The notes under the pieces: model-generated
The model's database searches: none
What the model saw: only the letters and a program-made list of their open reading frames with translations
What the model was told of the DNA's origin: nothing
Source of the DNA: Lingula anatina
Lineage: Eukaryota > Brachiopoda > Lingulata > Lingulida > Lingulidae
Direction of reading: 5' to 3'
DNA: 57,956 bases
NCBI RefSeq assembly: GCF_001039355.2
Contig: NW_019774314.1
Location: 267,042 to 324,997 of the forward strand
Made by a program: the position numbers and the translations under genes
In this document: piece by piece, positions 22,065-34,990 of the stretch
Layout of the letters: each line of letters opens with the position of its first letter
Position numbering within the stretch: position 1 is the stretch's first letter

Positions 22065-24220
22065 TGTAATGTATTTCTTACATGAGAATAAGCGAAAATG
22101 GGTAAAAAAACTAAGAAGACATCATCTGAAATACATCGTTTGGACGTATTAAATACAACAATCTGACTATGAATATCTTGAAAAGGTCGAGAAAACATCC
22201 TTTAAAAGACTTGGGGGGTTTAAATTAACGGGGAACTGATAAACTCCTTTCAATGAAAAACGGATGAAACCATAATATATAAGCGTACCAAAGAGATTAA
22301 GTCTTGATTTTTCCTTATGAACAGTTTCAGGTCATATCAATCAGTTTGTAAAGAACGTGAGTCCTACATGTAGCATGATACGGATTGCGTCCTTTCTATA
22401 TTGACAAATTTGGTAAACAGAATCCTTCAAATAAACTTTCATTTCTTAATTTATGAAATAAGTAGGAGTGCTTTTCTCATTGAATATTGTGCTGGAAGTG
22501 AAAGGCAAAAAACTATCGGCAGATATTTCCTCTTTCTTTAGAAATCGTAGAATATCATTTTCTATTGATTACACACCATCACAGAGCGCGCTCTTTAGTC
22601 GCATATTAGGCCTATGTGTAAAAATCCACTCAATCACCTCAATGACCTTAAATGACAAACAAAAAGACATATTGATAAATTGGAATTTTATAGTCTCCTA
22701 TATACCTTGCATTTAACTTGGGGGATTCTCCTTGGTAAGCAGATTCATATTCGCATTCGTTTTCGCTGAAGTTGATTTTTTAAACTCACTACGGTCGACG
22801 GCTATTTGCCTGTATGGCTGAGAAGAAAAGCAGTGAGACGTGCGGAAAATAAAACTTGTGTTTTTCATCCAAGCGATTGATTCAATCGTTTTCAAACCAA
22901 TCAATGTGACATACGAGCGTGGATTGGCTCATTACCTCCGCCAAGGAGGTTATGTTTTTTATTATTATTTTAACAGCACAAGATCTACATCGCGTTCCAG
23001 AGTCGGAAGTCTTTGCGTTGGATGCAAAAGGTCAAAACTTAATAGATTGATAGATTGATGATTCTTACAAGTTAAAAGCTACTGTGGTGTACCATGTCTA
23101 AAAGTCATATTTTTTACGCCTAATATGTTCTTATAAAACTACTAATATTTCTAAATTCATACAAAAAAATACAACCTCAAATAAATAAATGAATAAATAA
23201 ATACAAGGATAATAATTTAATAAAAACACCTGATGCCAATATTTCCTTCTGGCATGTTAGAAAAAATGATACAAAACATTCAACCCAAGAGTAGGGACGG
23301 ATCGAGGATGATTCCTGACGAGATAAAAATCGTCTTTTTTTTTCTCGAGGAAAATTAGATTTGGGACAGAAATCCCGGAAATCTGTGATGATGTTAAGCT
23401 CTGGGTCGGAAATAGCTCCGGTGTGAAGTGTCACAAATGTAGGATTAAGAAGAAGTATAGACTCACAAGTAAAAACCTCATACCACGAGCCTTATAATAT
23501 CCAAGAAGTTATAACTTCTTGTATTATCACACTAGACTACCGAAAGAAAACAAATGGTGATATATTTTAAGGAATATGATAAAATGGTCTCTAGACAGTC
23601 TCGTGCCTAGTGATAAAAAAAAAAAAACGTTCAATGAAAATGATTAATCATAAATGGTGTAGTAAAGACCAAGGAAGTAGATTTGGAGGGGGGGTATTGC
23701 TTTGATGGAAGAAAAGTTTATTTCAAAATAGAAAAATATTGCCCCTTTTGCTTCAATACTGATATTAACACGCCAAAGTATACTTTTATGAAAGAAAAAC
23801 TAAGTCAAAATTCAACTTTGCTTCAGTTAATTTCAATTGTTTAATTATCACCATACCTTCTAATATGATTAAAAATAAAAATTCAACAACAATCAAGCCA
23901 TATAGTCAACTTTAAACTACTATCCATTTTTAAGACGCTCTGAGGGGATTGATTGGTTACCCTGCTGATAAGCTTGGACATAATAATTCGTTATTATGTC
24001 CAAGTGATAAGGTAGGCCCTATAAAATGGCAGGACCGTAAAGGGATGCATGGGAAAGGGAATTGGGGGACCCGTTGAAAGTCTAATGTAGCTAGCCTTTG
24101 TTTTCTGCTTTGAGTACACCAATTCAAGTTGTTTTATCAATAGTAGGCCTTACACTATCCAACTTACATAATTCTTACTTTTACACATTTTAAGAAGAAA
24201 ATAGATAGGGCCTACATATG
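22065..24220. other. No gene seen; repeat fragments
   Basis: AT-rich. It holds a short palindromic dispersed repeat (ACCTCCGCCAAGGAGGTTAT near 22936), an AAATAAAT run near 23180 and the UUCG-loop hairpin at 23973-24004. The short ORFs look like chance. Confidence 0.45.
23973..24004. repeat. Perfect 14-bp hairpin with TTCG tetraloop
   Basis: CTTGGACATAATAA (23973-23986), loop TTCG (23987-23990), then the exact complement (23991-24004). In RNA this would carry a UUCG loop. No transcript around it is evident. Confidence 0.9.
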
Positions 24221-25098
24221 TAGGCTACAACACGCCGACGACACGCCAGTGACGCCGTAACCATCGCTCTTACTTCGCAGCTGAAAGTCGCTGTGGGCCC
24301 GACGATTTCGTGATTTCGTGCTATTTAACACTTAATAGGACTTCAGATAAATTAAAGATATAGGCCCTACCTAAGAGAATCTTTTTCAAAAAAACACCTA
24401 GGGTTAACGGAGGTTAATGTAGGCCCTACAACATGAATAGACGATACAGTCATGAGAGATTTTAGATCCAAGGTGGAAGTCGTGATCAACTGCTAGTTTA
24501 ATCAACACTGAATCAATTTAATCACCGGAACACACCCGCGGGTTTAGAATATTTGGGCCAGCCTCGAGGGTCGCACCTGAACGGTCGTAACACGCATGCG
24601 CACCTGAAACGTTTGGAGCGTGCACGTGACTGTGGTGTTCCAGACCGTTACGCAACATCATCCGTTGATACTGCATCCCTAATTCTACAATTTACAAAAT
24701 TGTTCTAGAATTTGACAAGACAATAATGCGCTATTATTTTGATGTTTTTAAATTGCTCAGTTTTTCGATGAATTTTATTCCTCCACATTATACAGCCTTG
24801 CAGGAAAGACCGACCAAATAGTTTGTGGTCGTGTGAGACCTAACACGTGACTGTTTCATGACATTATAATATCAATGACGGCTATACGTCGATTACATAG
24901 TGCGAGAGTTCAAGACATTGACTAGCTTTAGAGTGACCGTTTCACAAGACCAGTTAACATTTACTTAAAAACAACATTTTGCATTGGAGGAAGCAAGGAC
25001 TTGAGACGTGAATTTTTTCGATCTTGAACGCCGAAAAAATACGCCAAGTACTAGTTGCTGCCATGATGACGGAATTGACCTAGTTTTATCTTCTCAGG
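24220..25098 (+). promoter_or_regulatory. CpG-richer, promoter-like region with two CACGTG E-boxes
   Basis: Positions 24220-24680 are clearly richer in CG dinucleotides than the flanks (for example ACACGCCGACGACACGCCAG). CACGTG occurs at 24623-24628 and 24844-24849. A CAG|GTGGGC donor-like site ends a possible non-coding exon at 25098. It could be a distal promoter for a plus-strand transcript, even timeless 14 kb away, but nothing in the sequence proves the link. Confidence 0.3.
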
Positions 25099-25168
25099 TG
25101 GGCTAAAGTTTTTGTTTCGGTAATATTTACAGTTGTATGTTTATTAGTATAGTCCGACTATATGGTTT

Positions 25169-25323
25169 TTACTTAGAATTACGTTTTTGGGATTTAATAT
25201 ACGGAAACTGCTGTGAATATTCAGCATCTGGAAACGGGTTTGCTTGATAACTAATGTCGATGGGTGCATTTGTAGAGTTGCCATATTGCCTTCTGTTGTT
25301 TATAAATAATGGTTTGTAGTAGT
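25169..25323 (-). CDS. Possible terminal coding exon of an unidentified gene
   Basis: On the minus strand a TGTCTAG acceptor is followed by 155 bp open to a TAA stop, encoding about 50 residues beginning YYKPLFINNRRQYGNSTNAP. The residue mix looks like a cytoplasmic tail, but I recognise no family and no upstream exon was found. It may be chance. Confidence 0.2.
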
Positions 25324-25546
25324 CTAGACACAACGAGTAAATTGTGAAATGTACTGACTGCTGTAAGGCATGAAATAGACTACCAGTAGAATAAGTTAAC
25401 TTGATGAATCGCATCCTTCTACACAAAGGTTAAATACCAAGTCTTAACCCTTCTTTTAGTAATTAATGCATGGTGCTTTATTTTGGTCTGTCTGACCACA
25501 AATTTTAACGTCCACAAGTGCCCACAAGCATAATATGATTGGAAAC

Positions 25547-25552
<6 letters not shown>

Positions 25553-25605
<53 letters not shown>
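25553..25605. repeat. (AT)n microsatellite
   Basis: Pure TA/AT run of about 26 units. Confidence 0.95.
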
Positions 25606-25610
<5 letters not shown>

Positions 25611-26312
25611 AAGGTATTTTAAGTTAGAAAGCAGCATAAAGTGCCCTAATATGTAGGCCTTCTAAATGCTAACGAAGAGAAAGATTGTGTCTTAAAGCAT
25701 TGACGAGCGACCACAAGCATCCACAGACATAGAATAGTAGAAAGACCAACAGTTAAACATAAAATGGTTAAGAAATCTGCTGATTAATAAATATTAAGCC
25801 TATGAAAGCTCACAGTGACTGCATGATTAAAGAAATAAATGGAATAAAGCAGATAAAAGCTTTTGGATTTGGATCCAATTGAGTGTTTCTATAATCTATG
25901 AAAAAATAAGCTAGACAGATCTCCTTGTGATTTATTCATTAACACGTCGCTATGTCCTTGTATTGTTCCTCTCCCACAATATTACTATAATTTTCCACAC
26001 CTTCACTACATGGCATTGTTACTACCCACTGGTGAAGATACATTTAAACACACTAACTAAAAACTCTAACTAAAAACCAAGGCAAGAAAGTGGCAAATAT
26101 TTTTGTCATACAAAAAACTAATGATAGTTCGCAACAGTTTGGAGAAGAATTGGTGCATTTTAGTAACATTTGCAAGGGCTTATTGATGCTAACTAAATCA
26201 TAATTTTGCAAGGGGGAGTTATGATGCAGTTCTAAGAGTAAGGATGCAATTAAATAAATAAATAAATAAATAAATAAGTAAAATCTAAAAAAAAACAATC
26301 TCAGTCCTACAC

Positions 26313-26607
26313 AACTACCATACTCGGCACCAAATGATCTTGAATTCACTGGTATATCGGACCAAACTACCCAATTTCGAGGTGTGCATCAATATGCGCT
26401 TCGAAGTATCATTCTGAAGCCGCTCTTGCCTAGTATGCAATGTGATAGTGATGATTTTAAGCAGGATTGGAAAGTAGTGCATCTCATCTCAAAATGCGTT
26501 CTAGGGTATGATACTGTGAAATGCGTACTGACACACACCTTGAAAACGGGTAGTGTGATCCGATCTACTGGCGAATTCGGGATCATTTGGTGCCAGGTCT
26601 GGTAGTT
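26313..26607. mobile_element. MITE of about 295 bp with ~34-bp terminal inverted repeats
   Basis: The left end reads AACTACCATACTCGGCACCA and continues AATGATCTTGAATTC. The right end on the minus strand reads AACTACCAGACCTGGCACCA and continues AATGATCCCGAATTC. The repeats differ at about six positions. The interior is GC-richer than the flanks and has no transposase. The short ORFs on both strands within it are by-products of the element. Confidence 0.8.
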
Positions 26608-27261
26608 ATATACATCTAACAAAAATAACAAAAAAAAGTATATATACATATATATATGCTACACATTTGGGAAGTTCATACTTCACCTTATACTTGCTTA
26701 AAATAAGTTTTCTTCATTGATTTGAATAACAACATTAATACCACGTCATTATATTAAATTTTACTATACTATATATCTAGAGAAATAATTGGTATAAATT
26801 AACACATTGATTAGTCACCTAGATAGATGAACTTACCAGAGTCTACTCTGACTCTTTATGTAGCATATGACTAACGTTGACTTAATAGGCCGTCAGTATG
26901 AAGTTGGGTGCTAAGGCGAGGCAAATTTTGTGTGTATTGTATATTTTTGATCCAATTTGTGTACTTGTGTGACCTCTGAGACACACTAGTAGTCAGTTGT
27001 ATTATTATTGTTAGACGTAAATAATAAGGAAATGGTAAAAAAAAGTAAAATTTTACCTTTAATATTTGTTTGAGTCTAGGGCAAGGGAAAAATGTTTTTA
27101 TACATATATGTATAAAAGTTGAAGCAATAATAACTCTTCCTCTGAGATTCAAAATTACGCAAGAAATACATTCTAAACAACACATGGAAATATATTATAT
27201 TGCATTTCACCACTTAAACAGCTGTTATTGTAGTAAAATTAAAAACTGTGCTTGTCAATAG

Positions 27262-27404
27262 GGCTTTCGGTGCCTTTCTTCCCGGTCGTCAAGGCATCCG
27301 TTGCCAAGGATATTGGCGCATCACACGGATTCTCGCTTGCATTTGAGACCAAAATAACATGTGGCGGGATAAGACATAGCAGGCGCATTACACAATCCTC
27401 AGAC
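27262..27404 (+). CDS. Candidate exon, unidentified
   Basis: 143 bp between a TCAATAG acceptor and a GAC|GTAAGT consensus donor, GC-richer than its flanks and open throughout in one frame (LSVPFFPVVKASVAKDIGAS, then HGFSLAFETKITCGGIRHSR). I recognise no domain. It could be an isolated coding exon or a 5' UTR exon of a downstream plus-strand transcript. Confidence 0.3.
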
Positions 27405-29734
27405 GTAAGTTGTGAGTTTTTGTACAGTGTGTTGGATAACGAAAAGCCCAGAACTGCACAGGTTTTAGATATACATGCATACTGAGCAATAAGATGATTT
27501 ATCGTATGAATCTTATTTTATTGTAATAAACTGTTGTTGTTGTCTACTTTTCCCACGGTTTTAAGTAGGTCATCAGAAAACCCCGCTCGACTATGCCGTG
27601 TCAGAGAGTGCTCCGTCAGTTTAAATATCTTAAGAAAATTTAACAAAAAACCAAGCGTTTAGGAAAAAAACCCTGGACTAACTTTGAATGCAGGAATGGG
27701 GTCGTTGACCATTGGTAAGTGCGGGAAAATTGCCCTTTACGCCAGGAAAATCCAATTTTTGGCCAAAACGAAGAGTTATTATGACTTTACTAAGACACTT
27801 GTGGTTGCAATGTGAAAATTAGCTTGCTTCACAGGTTTATTGAGCTTTTATGGTGAGAGATTGTATTTGACAAGATTTATGCAGTCGTGGTATTGGATGA
27901 AAAGTTATACATTTCAAATTTTGACAAGATTCCTCCATAACTATCACCCACTTTTGTACAGAATGGTGAATCCCTCTATACTGGTTATGAAATATAGTTT
28001 GAGGACATTTTGGGATAAACATACTGTCTACGTTTTGCACATGTATAGCTTGGGGCTGTAGATTTGGAAACTCTTGTGGCCTGAGAGGCCATTGGGCTAA
28101 ACTTTTTTTTTTTTTTTGGGGGGGGGGGGGGGCACTATTTCCATTTTCACCGTCTATAAATGAAATATATGACTGCCCAAAAATAGAAAGTGTAGAAAGG
28201 TGAGCTTGTGTTTGAAACGCAGGCGTCCATTTCTCACAGTCATAAACAAATATTGATTTACATTCAGTAGGACTTACATTGGGTAACTCCTAGAAGCACG
28301 TGCTGTGGCATATGAATTCCTGGCTGCCGCTGGGCTGACATTTTTATCAAATGAATATTTTGTCTTTAAACCATTGTGGCCTTTTATATGTAAATTTCAT
28401 TTTTGTTGACTTGAAGTTTTCAGTGGGTACAAAGCGAACAAGTGTCGTAATATAAATGCAAGATAAGACTTATGGCCATCTTCTCCATTGTTGTTTGTGC
28501 TGCTTTTGTGCTTCCACCCTTTTTTTCTAAGCCAACCTGCTAAGAAAAAAAGAAGAAAATAATGGTAATATCTATTTCTCAACAACATTGAATTAACATA
28601 TTTTCAAATCCTATGGAGTTTTATGTGAAAAAGAATTATTTGTTCTCCATTTACTATTGGTAAGTTATTTCCATCCTTTGGATGATTCTCCTGCTAATGG
28701 GCTGGGCAATGGTTCAGTGAGGCCTTGCATTCATATGATTGATCTCCACAATCCAGCTGTCAATTCTGAAGATCATTATATAGATACATTCTAAAGGTAC
28801 CAGTTGTTTCTGTGTTATAAGTACTTAGTACTGGGCTTTTGTAGGCTTAAGGGAACTGTAAGCATTTGCCAAAAACTCCTTATTTACTGCCTTGCATACA
28901 TTCTTTTTTCAATAATAGAGAAATCTTTTTTAGTGTTAAGCACCCTTAAGCAAGAAGTAAAGTCAGGAAAACAGATGGAAGTCTTTAGATAAAATATAGA
29001 TATCAGGGTGACATTATGAACCTCATTACTTAGCTAAATGGTACAAACAACTTCCAGTTCAGGCACAGGATCAGGTTGAGGAAACATTTTTGAGTAGGAG
29101 GAAAACCCCTTTTTCTCTCGTAAAATTTGATTTGGCACAAAAAGAAAATCCTTGATAGGCTACTGGTACCTGTAGTCAATCTTGTGATGCACATGGACCA
29201 GTGTTAAATTTTGGTCAGATTGTTCACTTACTATAGTATCTTGCCTTGAAGTCTACTAGTAATTGGAAAGTCCTCAAAATAGGGTGGATGTCATTTTTTT
29301 CCTGTGGGGGAGTCTGCATGATGTCTTTTATTGCTGTTGGCTGTTGACGTAAAACAAGCGCTCTTTTTCCTGGGAATTAAGACAGCAGTTGCTGTCATGT
29401 GATCTCCAGGAAAAGTTTTCCATTTTCATAAGCATAATACCTGATATCCTGTGATGGTTAAAACGAAATCAGATTCTGCATGAAGGAAACCGTGAAACCA
29501 GCAATTTCATCAAATTGTAGCATGGGGATATTGCTAGAAATAATGAGAAGGCTTGTAATTGGACCAATGGGAGTAGTTCCTCTAGGTTACATGCTCGTGG
29601 AAACATCATATCTTTAAAAATGAATTCATAATAATTATAGACCAGGTATTATGTGATTATTTGCTGGCAGGTTTTTCACATTTTGTGGAAATTGTTTGCT
29701 TTGGCAAGACTCCCAATTATTGTGGTAGCCAAAT
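27405..29734. other. No gene established
   Basis: AT-rich, with a T/G homopolymer block at 28103-28131. A minus-strand frame near 28420-28545 begins WLRKKGWKHKSS after an acceptor-like TTAGCAG but has no further support. Confidence 0.4.
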
Positions 29735-30215
29735 CTGTCCGTTTGTCTGCATGTCTGCATGTCTCTCTGCCTGTCTGTCTGCATTCCTGCCCTTCTGCCT
29801 GCCTGTCTGTCTGCCTGTATGTCTGCCTACCTGATGTCTGTCTGCCTGTCTGTCTGCATCCCTGCGCTTCTGCCTGTCTGCCTGTATGTCTGCCTACCTG
29901 ATGTCTGTCTGCCTGTATGTCTGCCTACTAGATGTCTGTCTGCCTGTCTGTCTGCATCCCTGCGCTTCTGCCTGTCTGCCTGTATGTCTGTCTACCTTGT
30001 GTCTGTCTGCCTGTCTGTCTGTATCTCTGCCTGTCTGCCTGCCTGCCTGTCTGTCTGTCTGCATCCCTGCCCTTCTGCCTGTCTGTCTGCATTCCTGCCC
30101 TTCTGCGCTTCTGCCTGTCTGCCTGTCAGACGTTGTCTGTCTGTCTACCTTTTGTCTGTCTGCCTGTCTGTCTGCATTCCTGCCCTTCTGTCAGTCTGCC
30201 TGTCTGCCTGTCTGT
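29735..30215. repeat. CTGY minisatellite (CTGT/CTGC repeat)
   Basis: About 480 bp of CTGTCTGCCTGT-type repeats organised in longer units such as CTGCATCCCTGCGCTTCTGC and CTGCCTACCTGATGTCTGTC. It is open in several plus-strand frames, which read as Cys/Leu/Ser/Val low-complexity peptide. This is a consequence of the repeat, not a gene. Confidence 0.95.
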
Positions 30216-33200
30216 TTCCTTGATAGCTGGTCACTTAGTACAAACACAAACACTACTTTGAAAGGTCATTTCCAGGCTTGGTCTTCCTGTCATAGCTGTG
30301 ATACTAGAGTGATCCTCTTAGCACTTCATTACTACTCTGTCCAATGAAAATAGATGCTTGGAGCAATATGAAAACGGACCTGGTGTCTTTTAAGGAAATG
30401 AGACTGGGGAGCTTTTAGTAATAGGTAGTAAATATTTTTAGTACATATGGCTGGCAAGAGGACTTGGTGAAGATATATATTGAAGTCGAGAAGAAGGTTT
30501 GAGAGGTTCTGTGTAAAGGTATTGTTTTTTCGTTCAACATTGGTAGTCCATTATTATGCTATTCATTAGTGCTATTTTTATGTTATTTATTATTTATTGG
30601 TTGGTAAGCTAACAGGGGACGACTCATGTGCCTTTATGTCAGTTTTGAAGAAATTAGAAAAAATATTAAAATTGCATTAATTTGATGTTTTTATTGGCTG
30701 GTTATGTGACAAAATATTACTCAAATTTGCCAATTAAGCTATAGATCCAACGTAATTTTCAGGAGTAATTCTCATCATGACCCTTGTTGATGACATTCTG
30801 CTGATATTTATAAAAAACACTTCCTTTCTTCATAGAATTTATTTAAACTAAGATATGTAAGCTTTGTTTTATGAGCTCTGATGATATGCATATTGCAGCT
30901 GGCTGTACACATTCATATGTGCTAAATGTTTCTCTATCTGTTAACGTTACTTTTAATGTTAATGTTATTTTAGACTCCTCACATTCAGTGACATATTTAT
31001 ATTATAGCTTTTGCTTTGTAAAGATGAGGCTGACTTTGGCTCAAATTTCACTGTGCACGACGGCATCAAGTGAACATATGTTAAGTTTACTGTTCACGAC
31101 TAAATTGTGACAAATTTACTGTCCACAGAAATATCAAGTGAATACCGCAGGGTGTACTGATCATGACAAAATCACGTGAACATTGCAAAATTCCAAAGTT
31201 GTGTTATTATTAAAATAGAAGCAGCATGCATTGTTACAGTATTCATTTACCCGATGCTGATGTTCCTAAGAAAGAATATTTATTTGGGGGGGGGGAAGGA
31301 ATACTATTTTCTCTCTTTTCACTTTTTACACAGTTTTGTACAACATATTAAATAGGTTGCTTATGTTTAGTTAGCCGTGTCCTTCTAAAACTGAACCATT
31401 TTAGTATATTTGATTATTAAAAAGTGTTATGTTGCCCATTTTCATCTGACAACTTTGTGGATTTGTGAATCAATATTTGAATTCTCAAGGGGTTATTTTT
31501 CTAGTTGCAGGTTCAACTTCATACAGATTTTGTCATCGTAAACTCGCTTTTCTTGCCTCTGCCTTTCTGAAAAACGTGTCTCACGTGTTTGATAAGAAAA
31601 CACTGTTATATTGTCTTGCACTAGCATTACAAGCAGTGATTTTCATAATTATAATGGCATGAGTGTCATGTTCCTGTATTGACTCATCTGTCCTGTTTAT
31701 TTGTGTATGTAAATATGCTAATTGTATATTTTGTTTATTGATTCATTATTGATTGATAAAAAACAGTTACACTATGAAGAGATTACACACAAATAGTAGA
31801 ATGTATATGAAAAAATTATTTAAAAAGCTCTTAAGAGTATTTCTAAAAGCATGGTGGTCTCGAAATGTTTAGTTTGATAGATAAATGTCCACGAGTCCTT
31901 AGGGTGTCCATGAGGCTTGCGCAGCGTTGTGTCACACATGCATGTGCACATACACATACACATGCACAGATAAAGATAGAGAGTTGGTAAAGATGAGCAT
32001 TCCAAACACATTCATGGAGAATGGTGAATGCTCAGCAATTGCCAAACATCTTGTAAGGTAAATAACGAACTGCTGTGTTTTTTTTAAAGTGAAGGCTGAA
32101 ATTACCCTTTTTGTTTTACCTAAAAACATGTATCCTATAGCATACCCTAACAGTGGAGCGAGAGAACTTTATGTAATACATTAGACTTCACAGGTAAATA
32201 GACTTCCCATGTTTGGCTAATTGACATTTGTGTTAGGAAAGGTGAGATAAAGGACATGGCTTGCTGATCTCTTGCTGGTTTGTTGCACATTAGAGCCATA
32301 TAATGGAATTAATTAATTGTAAGCTTCATCGGAATTTTCATATTTCTGATACTAATGAGTAAGTCAAACTCTCATTGCTTTGAATTTAAAAGCCTGATCT
32401 CTATGTCAGATACCAGTAGATGAATTGCTTCCCAAGATGATTTACTTTTTTAGGGGTGACATGCTGTCTGCATTTACAAAGCTATTTTTCACAGATTCTT
32501 TTAAAATATACCTTTGATATATTTACCTGTTGCAAAACATGTACTATATCGTTTCCTAGGAATGGTGAACCACATTTTTAGTCTCGGTGAAAGTCTCTGA
32601 ATCAGTTTTTATTCACAGTTATTCTCTTTGTGAATGGTAAAAATTTAATATTGTTATTTGTATTTGCAGTATTAGTCTCTGATAATAAAATCGAATACTA
32701 ATTGGCATTCATAGTGATAGGACTTCTTTGAGGATGAAATTGAATAAATTTATAATCACAGCGATGGTCTCTGAGAATGAAATTAAAAACATCCTTTCTG
32801 GATTCTTTCTGTCTGATCATATTTTTTCTACTCAAGAATCACTGTCCAACCTGTCCATGTACTTGTAATCATTGTTTTATATCATTTCTAATTAAATAAT
32901 TTAGTTCTAAATGACTGGACAGTCACTTGGACTATCATGTCTGCCTGCGTGTTTCTAAAGGAAGAAAACATCAGGACTATTAATTTGATATGCTTAAATA
33001 TCATTTTTAATGTCTGGATGAGTAGCATGTTGTGTAGACATAACCAGACTTGAGCAGTCTGATAGAAATATTTGATGAAAGGCAGTTTTCTTCAGTTTGG
33101 TTGTTTTAACACATTTAGCAAGTAACAAATAGTCTTTTAGGTTGACAGTTATGTCCCTTCATTCATTTGTAGAAATAAACATTTTGGATAAGAATAAGTG

Positions 33201-33277
33201 GAAAAACTTTGAAATAGATCCAAACGGATGTCTCAACATAAAGTTTGAAAAAAAAAATTAAGAGGATAGAAATCTAA
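30216..33277. other. No gene seen
   Basis: AT-rich non-coding sequence. Degenerate copies of a CAAGTGAA...TGTTCACGA-like motif recur between 31050 and 31180. A CA-rich patch lies at 31935-31970. Confidence 0.45.
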
Positions 33278-33494
33278 GGCTGTATTCCCAAAGTTTTTAG
33301 ATCGATCTTATCCCCGCGGGGAGTCTCACTAGATTACTGTCAGATAATCCGGCTTAAATGTCCGTCCCGCCTACTACAAGCTGTAAGGGGGTAATTAACT
33401 TTCGTGTCCGCCCGGCTGACAGCTATTTAGCGTGAACCCCCAGGGAGTTAGGTCGATCTAAAGTAGATCGATCTAATCTCTGGAAATGGGGTCT
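33278..33494. mobile_element. MITE, AGATCGATCT family
   Basis: Close copy of the 7450-7665 element along its full length, including the GAGTCTCACTAGATTACTGT segment and the ACCCCCAGGGAGTTAGGTCG core. It lies about 300 bp left of the E-box minisatellite. Confidence 0.75.
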
Positions 33495-33787
33495 AAGTAT
33501 TTTTCTGTGGCCCAAACTAGAAGGTTCAAGGACAACAACTCTCATTGTTCTTGGATTTTTAGTTATAACCTGTTGTGTCCCTTCATTCATTACATGTTAG
33601 TACCTTAGATATTTATTCCTTTTACAAATATGCATGCTTTTATTATCAAATTCCAAAACGTGTGAATTGTCTTGGGACAAACCAGTCTTATCTTGACTGT
33701 GGTTTTGATGGGGTTGAACTGATTGAAACGGTAATCTGACACACAGAAAGGTAACTTACCAGATGTAATGAAGTCCTGGATCAATAA

Positions 33788-34990
33788 AGTTGTCACAGAC
33801 ATTGCAAGGTAGATGTGCACGTGAGCCATGTGACATGTACCCTGAGATTCAGTGTACATTGGATATGCATCTGCATTCAAGGCACGCGTACCATTTTTAC
33901 CCTGAAGTTTTAATTGGAAACTACTCTCTAACCCAGGCAAGTGTGCCCTTTCTACCCTGATGTTCATACTATATTAGATATACCACTACATTTAAGGCAC
34001 GTGTACCATTTTTTACCCTGAACTTCAGTATATTAGAAACCACTCTATATTCAAAGCTGGCTTGCTAATTTTACCCTGAAGTTCAAATTCTTTTGGTAAC
34101 CCGTCTATAACCAAGACATACGTGCCATTTCTACCCTGAAGTTCCTAGCTTATTTGAAACTGTTTTATAGCCAAGACACGTGCCATTTCTGCCCAGAAAT
34201 TCCTAACCTATTTGAGACTTTTATAACCAAGACACATGTGCCATTTCTACCCTGAAATTTCTAGCCTATTTGAGACTTTTATAACCAAGACACATGTGCC
34301 ATTTCTACCCTGAAATTTCTAGCCTATTTGAGACTTTTATAACCAAGACACGTGTCATTTCTACCCAGAAATTTCTAGCCTGTTTGAGACTTTTATAACC
34401 AAGACATGTGCCATTTCTACCCTGAAATTTCTAGCCTATTGAGACTTTTATAACCAAGACACGTGCCATTTCAACCTTGAAATTTCTAGCCTATTTGAGA
34501 CTTTTATAACCAAGACACATGGGCCATTTCAACCCTGAAATTTCTAGCCTATTTGAGACTTTTATAACCAAGACACGTGCCATTTCTACCCTGAAATTCC
34601 TAGCCTATTTGAGACTTTTATAACCAAGACACGTGTGCCATTTTTACTCTGAAGTTCCTAGTCTATTTGAAACTTTAATCACCAAAACATGTGTGTCATT
34701 TCTACTGTAAAGTTTTTAATATATTACACTATAACTAAAGAACATGCAACAATTTTGCCTAAGTTTAAATATATAGTATATTGAAAACCACTTTGTAAAC
34801 AAGGCACATGTGCCATCTCTACCCAGAGGTGATTAGTCTAATTGGAAACTACTCTCTAACCAAGACACGTGTACCATTTCTACCCTGAGATTCCTAGTAT
34901 ATATTGATATCTAAGCAACTAGGCACATGCACTTTTTCTACCTGAGGGTTTGAGTCAGTCTTGAATACTCTTCTGTAACAAAGGCTGGTG
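33788..34990. repeat. Minisatellite of about 57 bp carrying E-boxes
   Basis: Roughly 20 tandem units. The most regular (34140-34670) follow TATTTGAGACTTTTATAACC then AAGACACGTGCCATTTCTAC and CCTGAAATTTCTAGCC. The central motif is CACGTG in units at 33818, 33998, 34177, 34349, 34460, 34574, 34630 and 34866, and CACATG or CATGTG in most others. The flanking units are more degenerate. The array lies about 4.5 kb upstream of the first timeless coding exon. Confidence 0.9.

Noticed and set aside
26384-26649. 73- and 86-codon ORFs on both strands
   Set aside because: They lie inside a MITE and end in its inverted repeats.
28397-28545. Minus-strand WLRKKGWKHKSS frame after an acceptor, resembling a PH-domain start
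   Set aside because: Only the first few residues resemble that pattern; the frame continues into low-quality sequence and no partner exon exists.
29653-30347. Several overlapping plus-strand ORFs of 80-154 codons rich in Cys, Leu, Ser and Val
   Set aside because: They are translations of the CTGY minisatellite in three frames. The repeat lacks stop codons by composition, and there is no signal, splice or domain support.
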